Of a stretch of 7,918 bases of DNA, positions 1-6,157 are shown piece after piece. The stretch lies in the NCBI GenBank assembly GCA_035620975.1, contig DASPFV010000116.1, positions 1 through 7,918 on the forward strand, read 5' to 3'. Under the pieces are notes generated by a model. It did no database searches. It was not told the DNA's origin and saw nothing but the letters and a program-made list of their open reading frames with translations. This stretch comes from DASPFV01 sp035620975 (GTDB taxonomy: Bacteria > Acidobacteriota > Vicinamibacteria > Vicinamibacterales > 2-12-FULL-66-21). Every line of letters starts with the position of its first letter. Within the stretch, counting starts at the first letter, position 1. The position numbers and the translations under genes are program-made.

Positions 1-230
1 ATGGCGGCCTGGTGCAGGACGAACTCGACGCCGTCCACGGTCCGCCTCGCGAAGGCCTCGTCGGCGAGATCGCCCTGCAGGAACTCGACCTCCGGCAGGT
101 GCGCGAGGTTCTCACGCTTACCGGTGATGAGCGAGTCTGCCACCCGCACCCGGTCGCCCCGCCGGACCAGTTCCTCCGCAAGGTGAGATCCGATGAATCC
201 GGCACCGCCCGTGACCAGGAAGTGAGGCAT
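1..230 (-). CDS. NAD-dependent sugar epimerase/dehydratase (extended SDR), N-terminal part, runs off left edge
   Basis: The first 76 codons are visible, starting at ATG 230-228; the frame is open to the window edge, so the C-terminal three quarters are missing. The protein opens MPHFLVTGGAGFIGSHL, the Rossmann-fold dinucleotide motif GxxGxxG (Gly8, Gly11, Gly14) of extended short-chain dehydrogenases. An acidic residue closing beta-2 (Asp32) is followed by a GKRENL segment, GDL at 53-55 and HQAA at 73-76, all in the spacing of UDP-glucose 4-epimerase/dTDP-glucose dehydratase-type enzymes. Such enzymes act in the cytoplasm on nucleotide sugars for polysaccharide or lipopolysaccharide synthesis. 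The substrate cannot be told because the catalytic YxxxK region is outside the window. The start is 22 bases beyond the rnpB T-tract, leaving no room for an ordinary promoter between them. The only Shine-Dalgarno-like bases (GGTGG) lie rather far upstream, about 14 bases from the ATG. Family assignment is firm; the specific function is open. Confidence 0.9.
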   Translation of the reverse strand, partial: MPHFLVTGGAGFIGSHLAEELVRRGDRVRVADSLITGKRENLAHLPEVEFLQGDLADEAFARRTVDGVEFVLHQAA

Positions 231-252
231 GCGAGCGGATCTTACCACCGAC

Positions 253-277
253 AAAAAAAGGTCCGCCGCAGCGGACC
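253..277 (-). terminator. Intrinsic terminator of rnpB
   Basis: Read on the minus strand, a perfect 7-bp stem GGTCCGC / GCGGACC (271-277 with 260-266) closes a 4-base loop and is followed at once by seven T residues (253-259). This is the classic Rho-independent layout at the 3' end of the RNase P RNA. The same bases also form the 3' strand of helix P1 of the mature RNA, so hairpin and P1 exclude each other. Confidence 0.85.
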
Positions 278-565
278 GTAAGCCGAATTCTGTTCCCCGC
301 CTCCGCCCTTGCGGACTTCGGCGAAGCGACGATCATTCCTCTGGCCCCGCCATCGCTGGCGGGTTCGAGCGACCTACCCGGAGGCGACGGACGGGCCGTC
401 CGTCCGGCGTTCCCCGGCGCGGGAACCGCGTCGAGGGCGCCGGCGCCCCCCTATTTGGTCTTGCTCCGTGCGGGGTTTTGCCTGCCACCCGTGTTGCCAC
501 GGGCGCGGTGCGCTCTTACCGCACCTTTTCACCCTTACCCGCCTTCGCCCGCCCGCCTTCGCGAG

Positions 566-587
566 GGGCTCCGGCGCGGCAGGCCCG
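566..587. repeat. 22-nt direct repeat, copy in rnpB P12 extension
   Basis: This 22-base stretch matches 753-774 at 20 of 22 positions, in the same orientation. It sits in the apical part of the enlarged P12 helix. A third, partial copy of its last nine bases (GCAGGCCCG) lies close by at 597-605. Confidence 0.7.
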
Positions 588-752
588 CGCTCTCGTGCAG
601 GCCCGCGTTGCCGAAGTCCGCATCGAAAGCCGGCGGACGAAGGCGGGCGGTGTATTTTCTGTGCCACTTTCCTTCGGGTTGCCCCGACCGGGTGTTACCC
701 GGCGCACTGCCCTGCGGAGTTCGGACTTTCCTCCCGACTTCTCCCGCTCCGC

Positions 753-774
753 GGGCTTCGGCGAGGCAGGCCCG
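753..774. repeat. 22-nt direct repeat, copy in rnpB P3 extension
   Basis: This is the second copy of the module at 566-587 (20 of 22 identical), lying within the enlarged P3 arm of RNase P RNA. Two separate peripheral helices thus carry the same sequence, which suggests duplication or insertion of a small repeat rather than independent drift. Confidence 0.7.
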
Positions 775-876
775 TGTACCGGTTCCCTCGAACACGGCCG
801 ATCGCGGGCCGTCGCGCCGACGCTCGCGAAGCGAGCGAAGTCGAGCGATCGTCTGGACCGCTGCGGCGAACGCTTA

Positions 877-906
877 ATAGTACCAGCCTGGGCCGGGCCG
901 AACCAA
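877..906 (-). promoter_or_regulatory. Candidate sigma70 promoter of rnpB (extended -10)
   Basis: On the minus strand a -10 box TACTAT (882-877) is preceded directly by TGG, an extended -10 signature, and an 18-base spacer leads to TTGGTT (906-901), a poor -35 that keeps only the TTG. Initiation about 6-7 bases past the -10 would fall near 870, exactly at the start of helix P1. It sits in the 47-base gap behind the response regulator, so rnpB need not depend on read-through. Confidence 0.6.
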
Positions 907-917
907 ACGCCGCGCCG

Positions 918-2288
918 TCAGCCGTCGGCTTCCTGGCTGATCCCGTACTGCTCGAGCTTCTTGTAGAGGTTGCTCCTGGGGGTGCCGATCACCTCGGCGG
1001 TCTTGGAAATGTTCCAGTTGTTCTCGCGGAGCTTCTCGACGAGGAAAGCGCGCTCGGCCGACTCCTTGAACTCGCGGAGCGTGCCCGGGCGCTCCCGGTC
1101 GCCATCACCCTGCTGCGGCTTCGCCTCGGTCCTCACGACATCGCGGACGTCGTCCAGATCCACCGCGTCGCCCGGGGTCATGATGATCAGCCGCTCGACC
1201 GTGTTCCTGAGCTCGCGGACGTTGCCCTTCCAGCGCGCCTTCTGCAGGTGCTCGAGGGCGGCCGGCGTGAACCGCTGCGGACGGCGGTTGTTGTCGCGGC
1301 TGAACAGGTCGACGAAGTGCCGGACGAGGGCCGGGATGTCCTCCCGCCGGTCGCGGAGCGGAGGAACGCGGATCGGGATGACGCTCAGCCGGAAGTAGAG
1401 ATCCTCGCGGAACGTCCCCTTCTCGATCTCCGCTTCGAGGTCCTTGTTGGTCGCGGCGATCACCCGGACGTCGACCTTGATGGTGCGGGCGGAACCGAGA
1501 CGCTCGACCTCCCCCTCCTGGAGGACGCGCAGCACCTTGGCCTGCGTCTTGGGGCTCATGTCCCCCACCTCGTCGAGGAAGATCGTGCCGCGATCGGCCT
1601 GCTCGAACTTGCCGATCTGCTTCTCCGTCGCGCCGGTGAACGATCCTTTCTCGTGGCCGAACAGCTCCGACTCGATGAGCTCTTCCGGTATGGCCGCGCA
1701 GTTCACCTGAATGAAGCGCTCGCGGCTGCGGAGACTGTTGCGGTGGATGGAGCGTGCGACGAGCTCCTTGCCGACGCCGCTCTCGCCGAGGAGCAGGACG
1801 GTGGCGTTGGTCGGCGCGGCGCGCTTGATGGCATCCCAGACCTGGCGAAGGGCGGGGCTCTCTCCCACCATCTGGTGCCTGGCCTCGGCCGCGCGCCGGA
1901 GCGTCCGGTTCTCGTCGACCAGCCGCGATCGATCCATCGCGTTGCGAATCGTGACGAGCACGCGCTCGCTCGCGAGCGGCTTCTCGATGAAATCGAACGC
2001 TCCGGCCTTGGTCGCCTCGACCGCCGTGCTGACGGTTCCGTGGCCGGACACGATCACCACGGGGATTGCGTCGTTCGCCGCCTTGATGCGCTGGAGGGCC
2101 TCGAGGCCGTCCATGCCCGGCATCTTGATATCGAGAAACACCAGGTCGGGGCTCTCGCGCTCGGCGAGCGTGACGCCGTCCGGGCCGCTCGAGGCTTCCA
2201 GGACGTCATAGCCCTCGTATTCGAGGATCATCCGCATCGAGCGGCGGATCTCCGCCTCGTCGTCGACTACGAGAATCCGTGCTTTCAT
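918..2288 (-). CDS. NtrC-family sigma54-dependent response regulator
   Basis: A complete 456-residue cytoplasmic transcription activator with three domains. The receiver (about 1-120) has the acidic pair Asp9/Asp10, the phospho-acceptor Asp53 in FLDIKMPGMDG, Ser81 and Lys103. The AAA+ domain (about 140-370) has Walker A GESGVGKE at 168-175, the sigma54-contact loop GSFTGA at 215-220, Walker B GTIFLDE at 234-240, and a KGNVREL motif near its end. A Fis-type helix-turn-helix occupies about 424-448. Proteins of this build remodel sigma54-RNA polymerase at distant enhancers after phosphorylation by a partner histidine kinase. No kinase gene is in the window. The contact loop reads GSFTGA in place of the usual GAFTGA. 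The start is ATG 2288, whose N-terminus aligns with the family, but there is no clear Shine-Dalgarno. It resembles NtrC/NtrX/AtoC-type regulators; the regulon cannot be named. It follows the protease gene after 120 bases. Confidence 0.95.
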   Translation of the reverse strand: MKARILVVDDEAEIRRSMRMILEYEGYDVLEASSGPDGVTLAERESPDLVFLDIKMPGMDGLEALQRIKAANDAIPVVIVSGHGTVSTAVEATKAGAFDFIEKPLASERVLVTIRNAMDRSRLVDENRTLRRAAEARHQMVGESPALRQVWDAIKRAAPTNATVLLLGESGVGKELVARSIHRNSLRSRERFIQVNCAAIPEELIESELFGHEKGSFTGATEKQIGKFEQADRGTIFLDEVGDMSPKTQAKVLRVLQEGEVERLGSARTIKVDVRVIAATNKDLEAEIEKGTFREDLYFRLSVIPIRVPPLRDRREDIPALVRHFVDLFSRDNNRRPQRFTPAALEHLQKARWKGNVRELRNTVERLIIMTPGDAVDLDDVRDVVRTEAKPQQGDGDRERPGTLREFKESAERAFLVEKLRENNWNISKTAEVIGTPRSNLYKKLEQYGISQEADG

Positions 2289-2319
2289 GCTGGAAACACC
2301 GTCCGGAGTGCGGCTCGGC

Positions 2320-2346
2320 GCCGGCCGCGCGATGGGCCGCGCCGGC
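2320..2346. repeat. GC-rich inverted repeat between protease and response regulator
   Basis: GCCGGC at 2320-2325 can pair with GCCGGC at 2341-2346, and the stem can extend by three pairs past a single bulge. It lies in the 120-base gap after the protease stop. There is no T-tract and such GC palindromes are common at this base composition, so it is weak evidence for an attenuating structure. I see no convincing promoter in the gap. Confidence 0.25.
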
Positions 2347-2408
2347 GGCCGTTCGCCCGCCCGCGGGCGCGCCCTGGAGGTCGTCGGCGGTCCGCTCGCC
2401 GACCCTGG

Positions 2409-3917
2409 TCAATCGGCCGTCACGGTCACGAGCCCGCGCCGGCCGAGCGTCGGATCGTAGTAGTAGATTGCGAGCACGTCGCCGCCGCGGACGCCGGAGA
2501 CGACCTGCTGGTACTCGGCGCGGCTGCGCGTGGGCCTCCGGTTGATCTCGATGATCACCAGCCCGCGGCGCAGTACCTGGTGCGCGGGCCCGGTCGGCTC
2601 GACGCGGGAGACGACGACGCCTTGTATGGAGTCTGGAATCTCCAGCCGGCCGACGAACCCCCGATCCATCTCCCGGACCGAGACGCCGAGCGGCAGCTGC
2701 GGCTCGGGCTGGGCCGGCCTCGGGCGGGCCGGCGCGCCGAGGACCTCCGGCGACTCGAACTCCTCCCCACGGCGCGGGCGCTCGGCCAGCTTCACGGGCA
2801 GCGTCTGGCGCCGGCCGTCGCGCAGGATCGCCAGCCTGGCGACGCTGCCGGGCTGCCGGGCCGAAATCCAGCGAATCAGCTCCTCGTTGGTCTGAACGCT
2901 CTCCCCCTCGATCTCCACGACGACGTCGTACGGCCTGAGGCCGGCGCGCTCGGCGGGCGACCGCGGGGTCACGTCCTGAATCATCGCGCCGTGCGAGACC
3001 GAGAGCCCGAGCGCGCGCTGGAGGCCCGGCGTCACGTCGGTGAGGATCACGCCGATGAACCCACGTGAGACGCGGCCCTGGTCCTTCAGCTGCGGCAGGA
3101 TCCCCACGGCCTGGTTGATCGGCACGGCGAACCCGATGTTGCTCGCGCGTGAGCTGATCGCCGAGTTGATCCCGATGACCTGGCCGCGCGCGTTGATCAG
3201 CGGTCCGCCGCTGTTGCCGAAGTTGATGGCCGCGTCCGTCTGAATGTAGTCGTCCAGGCTGTTGTCGAAGAGCTTCCGGCCGACGAAGCTGACCACGCCC
3301 ACCGTGACCGAGTGCACGTAGCCGAGCGGGTTGCCGATCGCGCAGACCCACTCCCCCACCCGCAGCTCGTCGGAGTTCCCGAGCGGCGCCTCGGGCAGGT
3401 TGGCAGCCCCTTCGATTCGAAGCAGCGCGACGTCGATCGCCGGATCGGCGCCGACGACCTCGCCCCGGAACGCCCGTCCGTCAGCGAGGGTCACGTTGAT
3501 GCGGTCGGCCCCCTCGATGACGTGGTTGTTCGTCAGGATGTAGCCGTCCTTGTCGATGATGAACCCGCTGCCGGCACCCAGCCGCGGCGTCTCCAGATCC
3601 CGCGGGACGCCGCCGTCGGTCGGATCGTCCGGAGCGCGGCGGAAGGACCGTGACGAGTCCCGCACCTGAGCATTGCGGGACGTCGCGTCGATGTTCACGA
3701 CGGCGGCGTTGATCCGCTCGGCGACGTCGGCGAAATTGACGATGGCGGGTGCGGCGGAGAGGCTGACGCGGCGGGGGATCTCGAGCGGCGAGGGGGGCGC
3801 GCTCGGCGCGGACGACACGACGCGCGTCGGCGTGAACGCTCCCGCGAGGATCAAGCCGACGAGGAAGGCGACCGCCGCCGCCAGCCCGACCGTGACGACT
3901 GTGAAACGCCTGGACAT
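2409..3917 (-). CDS. HtrA/DegP-type serine protease with two PDZ domains, membrane-anchored
   Basis: An S1C-family protease for envelope protein quality control, about 502 residues. Numbering from the GTG alternative, residues 8-29 form one hydrophobic segment after a basic MSRR start: an uncleaved anchor or signal peptide placing the enzyme in the periplasm. A Pro/Ser/Ala-rich linker follows. The trypsin-like domain (about 60-270) has the full triad: His133 in TNNHVI, Asp163 in DVALL, Ser237 in GNSGGPL. PDZ1 spans about 280-375; a Pro/Glu-rich linker (about 378-408) leads to PDZ2 (about 410-500). Family length is typically 450-500. The upstream ligA stop TGA shares bases with this start (GTGATG): either ATG 3917 (1-base overlap) or GTG 3920 (4-base overlap) fits, and both imply translational coupling. 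ATG is preferred; GAGGG lies rather far upstream. It could be named degP, degQ or mucD in other genomes; paralogy makes a symbol unsafe. Confidence 0.95.
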   Translation of the reverse strand: MSRRFTVVTVGLAAAVAFLVGLILAGAFTPTRVVSSAPSAPPSPLEIPRRVSLSAAPAIVNFADVAERINAAVVNIDATSRNAQVRDSSRSFRRAPDDPTDGGVPRDLETPRLGAGSGFIIDKDGYILTNNHVIEGADRINVTLADGRAFRGEVVGADPAIDVALLRIEGAANLPEAPLGNSDELRVGEWVCAIGNPLGYVHSVTVGVVSFVGRKLFDNSLDDYIQTDAAINFGNSGGPLINARGQVIGINSAISSRASNIGFAVPINQAVGILPQLKDQGRVSRGFIGVILTDVTPGLQRALGLSVSHGAMIQDVTPRSPAERAGLRPYDVVVEIEGESVQTNEELIRWISARQPGSVARLAILRDGRRQTLPVKLAERPRRGEEFESPEVLGAPARPRPAQPEPQLPLGVSVREMDRGFVGRLEIPDSIQGVVVSRVEPTGPAHQVLRRGLVIIEINRRPTRSRAEYQQVVSGVRGGDVLAIYYYDPTLGRRGLVTVTAD

Positions 3918-5986
3918 CACGCGTCCGTCTGCAACCGTCCCTCGTTCATTATAAGCGCGGCGAACTGATCCTCGGTCAGCACCCGGACCCCGAGCTCCCG
4001 AGCCTTCTCCAGCTTGCTCCCCGCGTCGGCCCCGACCACGAGATACCGGGTTTTTCGGCTCACCGACCCGGAGACTTTGCCTCCGAGGCGCTCGATGGCT
4101 GCCGCCGCGTCCTCGCGCGTCATCCCGCTCAGCGTCCCCGTCAGCACGAACGTCTGGCCGGTCAGCGGGCCGGGCCCGATGGCGCCGGGCGGGGGCTGCT
4201 GGCTCTCCATGTTGACACCGGCGGCAGCCAGCTTCTCGACGAGCGCCCGGTTGCGCGGCTCGTCGGCAAAGCTCCGCACCGACGCGGCCACCACAGGTCC
4301 GATGTCCGGTACCGTCTGAAGGAGCTCGACGGGGGCGTCCATTATGGCAGCCATCGTCCTCAGGTGCGTGGCCAGGGTCGCCGCCGCTTTCTCTCCCACG
4401 TGGCGGAGCCCGAGCGCGTAGACCAGCCGGGAGAGGTCGTTCTGCTTCGACGCCTGTATCTGGCTGGCGACGTTGCGGCCGACCTTTCCAAGCTTGCGGG
4501 GCACTGCCCGGTCCGACCTGGGGTCGCGGGGGGCGACGACGAGCTGCTCCAGCTCACCCGGGTCGAGCGCGTAGAGCTCGGCGAAATCGCGAACGAGCCC
4601 GCGCTCGATGAGCTGGTCGACGAGCGACTCCCCCAACCCTTCGATGTTCATGGCGCTCCGGGAGGCGAAGTGCTCGAGGCTCCGCCGCAGGCGCGCCGGA
4701 CAGGACGCGTTCTCGCACCGCCAGACGACTTCCTCTTCGTCACGCCGCAGCGTGCTGCCGCACGCCCGGCAGGTCGTCGGCATGACCCAGGGGCGCGAAT
4801 CGGCCGGCCTGAGTGCGAGCACGGGGGCCACGACCCTCGGGATCACGTCACCCGCCTTCTCGATGATGACCGTGTCGCCCTCCCTGAAGTCCTTGCGCGC
4901 GATGTCGTCGGCATTGTGCAGCGTCGCCATCGAGATGGTGGATCCCGCCACCACGACGGGCTCCAGCACCGCGTATGGGGTGTTCGCGCCGGTACGGCCC
5001 ACGTTGACATCGATGCGCACGAGCTTCGTGTGCTGCTGCTGGGCCGGAAACTTGAACGCGGTCGCCCAGCGCGGGAACTTCGCGGTGGTGCCGAGCCGGG
5101 CACGGAGTGCCAGATCCGCGAGCTTGACGACCACGCCGTCGGTGTCGAATTCCAGCTCCAGCCGCTTGTCGCGCCAGGTGCGGCAGAAGGCAATCACCGA
5201 GTCGATGCCGTGGCACAGCTCGAAGTGCGGCTCTACCGGAAGTCCCCAGGCCCGCATCGCGCCGAGCATCTCGTGATGCCGGGCGGCAATGGCGCCGGAG
5301 TCGGACACGAGCTGGTACATGAACGCCTTCAATCCCCGGCGCGCGACGAGCGCGGGATCCAGGTTGCGCATCGTCCCGGCGGCGACGTTCCGCGGATTGG
5401 CGTACAGGGGCTCCCCCGCGGCCGCACGCTCCCGGTTGATCCGCTCGAACGCCGCGCGCGGAAGGAACACCTCGCCCCGGACCTCGAACCGGCCCTCCGG
5501 CGCGCCCCGGAGGGCGAGCGGGAGGGAGCGGATGGTGCGGACGTTCGCGGTCACGTCTTCGCCCCGCACGCCGTCGCCCCGGGTCGCCCCGCGCACGAGC
5601 CGGCCGTTCTCGAAGGTGAGCGCGATGCTGAGGCCGTCGATCTTGAGTTCCGTCACGTAGTCCGCGGGTGTCTCGCCGAGCCCGGCGCCCTTCCGCAGCC
5701 TGGCGTCGAAGGCGCGCAGATCCTCCTCGTCGTAGGCGTTGTCGAGGCTCAGCATCGGGGCGAGGTGCTCGACCGTCGGAAACCCTTCCGTGGGCCTGCC
5801 GGCGACGCGCTGCGTCGGCGAGTCCGCCGACAGGAGGTCCGGGTGCTCGGCCTCGAGGCGCTCCAGCTCGTGCATCAGGCGATCGAACTCGGCGTCGGAA
5901 ATCTCGGGAGCGCTCTGGACGTAATAGCGTTCCTCGTGGTGGCGGATCTGCTCCCGGAGCTCGTTGATGCGGGTCAGCGGGTCCAT
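3917..5986 (-). CDS. ligA: NAD+-dependent DNA ligase LigA
   Basis: A complete 689-residue cytoplasmic enzyme (E. coli LigA has 671) that seals nicks between Okazaki fragments and in repair, using NAD+ as AMP donor. Domains in order: an Ia domain with HHEERYYV (16-23) and DAEFD (31-35) for NMN binding; the nucleotidyltransferase domain with the adenylated Lys115 in ELKIDG, Glu172 in RGEVF, Lys288 in DGVVVK and Lys312; an OB fold with VGRTGANTP (329-337); a four-cysteine zinc finger (Cys406, 409, 424, 429); helix-hairpin-helix repeats, starting with EGLGESLVDQL; and a C-terminal BRCT domain from about residue 605 (LTGQTFVLTGTLSGMTREDA). All key residues are present, so it should be active. The start ATG 5986 gives the normal N-terminus, but no good ribosome-binding site precedes it. 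Its stop overlaps the protease start, an uncommon gene pairing. It follows a 170-base structured gap. Confidence 0.98.
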   Translation of the reverse strand: MDPLTRINELREQIRHHEERYYVQSAPEISDAEFDRLMHELERLEAEHPDLLSADSPTQRVAGRPTEGFPTVEHLAPMLSLDNAYDEEDLRAFDARLRKGAGLGETPADYVTELKIDGLSIALTFENGRLVRGATRGDGVRGEDVTANVRTIRSLPLALRGAPEGRFEVRGEVFLPRAAFERINRERAAAGEPLYANPRNVAAGTMRNLDPALVARRGLKAFMYQLVSDSGAIAARHHEMLGAMRAWGLPVEPHFELCHGIDSVIAFCRTWRDKRLELEFDTDGVVVKLADLALRARLGTTAKFPRWATAFKFPAQQQHTKLVRIDVNVGRTGANTPYAVLEPVVVAGSTISMATLHNADDIARKDFREGDTVIIEKAGDVIPRVVAPVLALRPADSRPWVMPTTCRACGSTLRRDEEEVVWRCENASCPARLRRSLEHFASRSAMNIEGLGESLVDQLIERGLVRDFAELYALDPGELEQLVVAPRDPRSDRAVPRKLGKVGRNVASQIQASKQNDLSRLVYALGLRHVGEKAAATLATHLRTMAAIMDAPVELLQTVPDIGPVVAASVRSFADEPRNRALVEKLAAAGVNMESQQPPPGAIGPGPLTGQTFVLTGTLSGMTREDAAAAIERLGGKVSGSVSRKTRYLVVGADAGSKLEKARELGVRVLTEDQFAALIMNEGRLQTDA

Positions 5987-6025
5987 GGCCGGCGGGTGAT
6001 GCGCAGGTGCGGCCTGCAGAGTCTA

Positions 6026-6063
6026 GCGAGGCGGCGCCTCAGACTCACGGGGCTCCGCCTCGC
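6026..6063. repeat. Inverted repeat in the ligA leader
   Basis: The 9-bp arms GCGAGGCGG (6026-6034) and CCGCCTCGC (6055-6063) are exact reverse complements across a 20-base loop. It lies 40 bases upstream of the ligA start and could fold in the ligA 5' leader. There is no T-tract. It may be a leader structure or a degenerate interspersed repeat. Confidence 0.5.
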
Positions 6064-6083
6064 CAGTCGCATTGTCTGATAAC

Positions 6084-6101
6084 GCCGCGCTGACGCGCGG
6101 C
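6084..6101. repeat. Short GC hairpin between prenyl synthase and ligA
   Basis: A perfect 7-bp stem GCCGCGC / GCGCGGC encloses the 4-base loop TGAC. No T-run follows on either strand, so it is not a standard intrinsic terminator. It sits two bases from the larger inverted repeat at 6103-6156 and may act with it in stalling polymerase or protecting the 3' end of the upstream mRNA. Confidence 0.5.
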
Positions 6102-6102
6102 C

Positions 6103-6156
6103 GGCCTTGACCCCTGAAAGAAACCTGACTCATTTGTAGTCTGAGGGGTCAAGACC
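6103..6156. repeat. Long-arm inverted repeat just past the prenyl synthase stop
   Basis: The arms CTTGACCCCT (6106-6115) and AGGGGTCAAG (6144-6153) are perfectly complementary, and one mismatch further out two more pairs form (6103-6104 with 6155-6156). The 28-base loop contains AAACCTGACTC and is AT-richer than its surroundings. The outer edge lies one base past the stop codon of the prenyl synthase. It may be a 3'-end mRNA hairpin, or a remnant of a REP-like palindromic element; the sequence alone does not decide. Confidence 0.6.
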
Positions 6157-6157
6157 T

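Larger units (their letters stand above)
260..870 (-). ncRNA. rnpB: RNase P RNA (type A), unusually long
   Basis: This is the catalytic RNA of ribonuclease P, which removes 5' leaders from pre-tRNAs. Conserved blocks occur in the right order on the minus strand: GGAGGAAAGTCC (734-723), AGGGTGAAAAGGTGCGGTAA and the following GAGCGCACC (535-507), GGAGCAAGACCAAATAGG (around 466-449), GGGTAGG with the GGU expected to bind the tRNA CCA end (379-373), and ACAGAATTCGGCTTA (293-279). Long-range helices close: P1 pairs 858-868 with 264-274 (11 bp), P2 pairs 847-853 with 328-334 (7 bp), and the P3 base pairs 837-843 with 735-741. P12 has a perfect 13-bp stem (638-650 with 549-561). A hairpin between the P2 3' strand and the last conserved block is placed like P19, which E. 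coli lacks. At about 610 nt it is far above the usual 350-400 nt; the excess sits in P3, P12, P16/P17 and P19, not in the core. The 5' end is inferred from the promoter and P1, the 3' end from P1 and the terminator. Confidence 0.95.

Noticed and set aside
229..966. Several open frames over the 260-870 region on both strands
   Set aside because: The conserved RNase P RNA blocks and pairings explain this stretch; the translated frames have no family resemblance.
309..3068. A 919-codon open frame on the plus strand across rnpB, the response regulator and the protease
   Set aside because: It is antisense to three well-supported genes, shows no protein-family motif, and has the Arg/Pro/Ala/Gly-heavy composition of a shadow frame in GC-rich DNA.
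2206..3351. A 381-codon minus-strand frame overlapping the protease and regulator genes
   Set aside because: It is out of frame with both real genes, is dominated by Arg, Ala and Gly, and ends in an out-of-frame echo of the regulator N-terminus; a shadow frame.
5987..6060. A possible ligA promoter using TAGACT near 6020-6025 as -10
   Set aside because: The -10 matches only four of six bases and no acceptable -35 stands 16-18 bases upstream; not better than chance.
4364..6079. A 571-codon open frame on the plus strand opposite ligA
   Set aside because: ligA on the other strand has every catalytic motif; the antisense frame has no recognisable domain and exists because GC-rich third positions avoid stops.
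6084..6156. Intrinsic terminator after the prenyl synthase
   Set aside because: The stems are good, but no T-run follows them on the minus strand, so they are listed only as inverted repeats.
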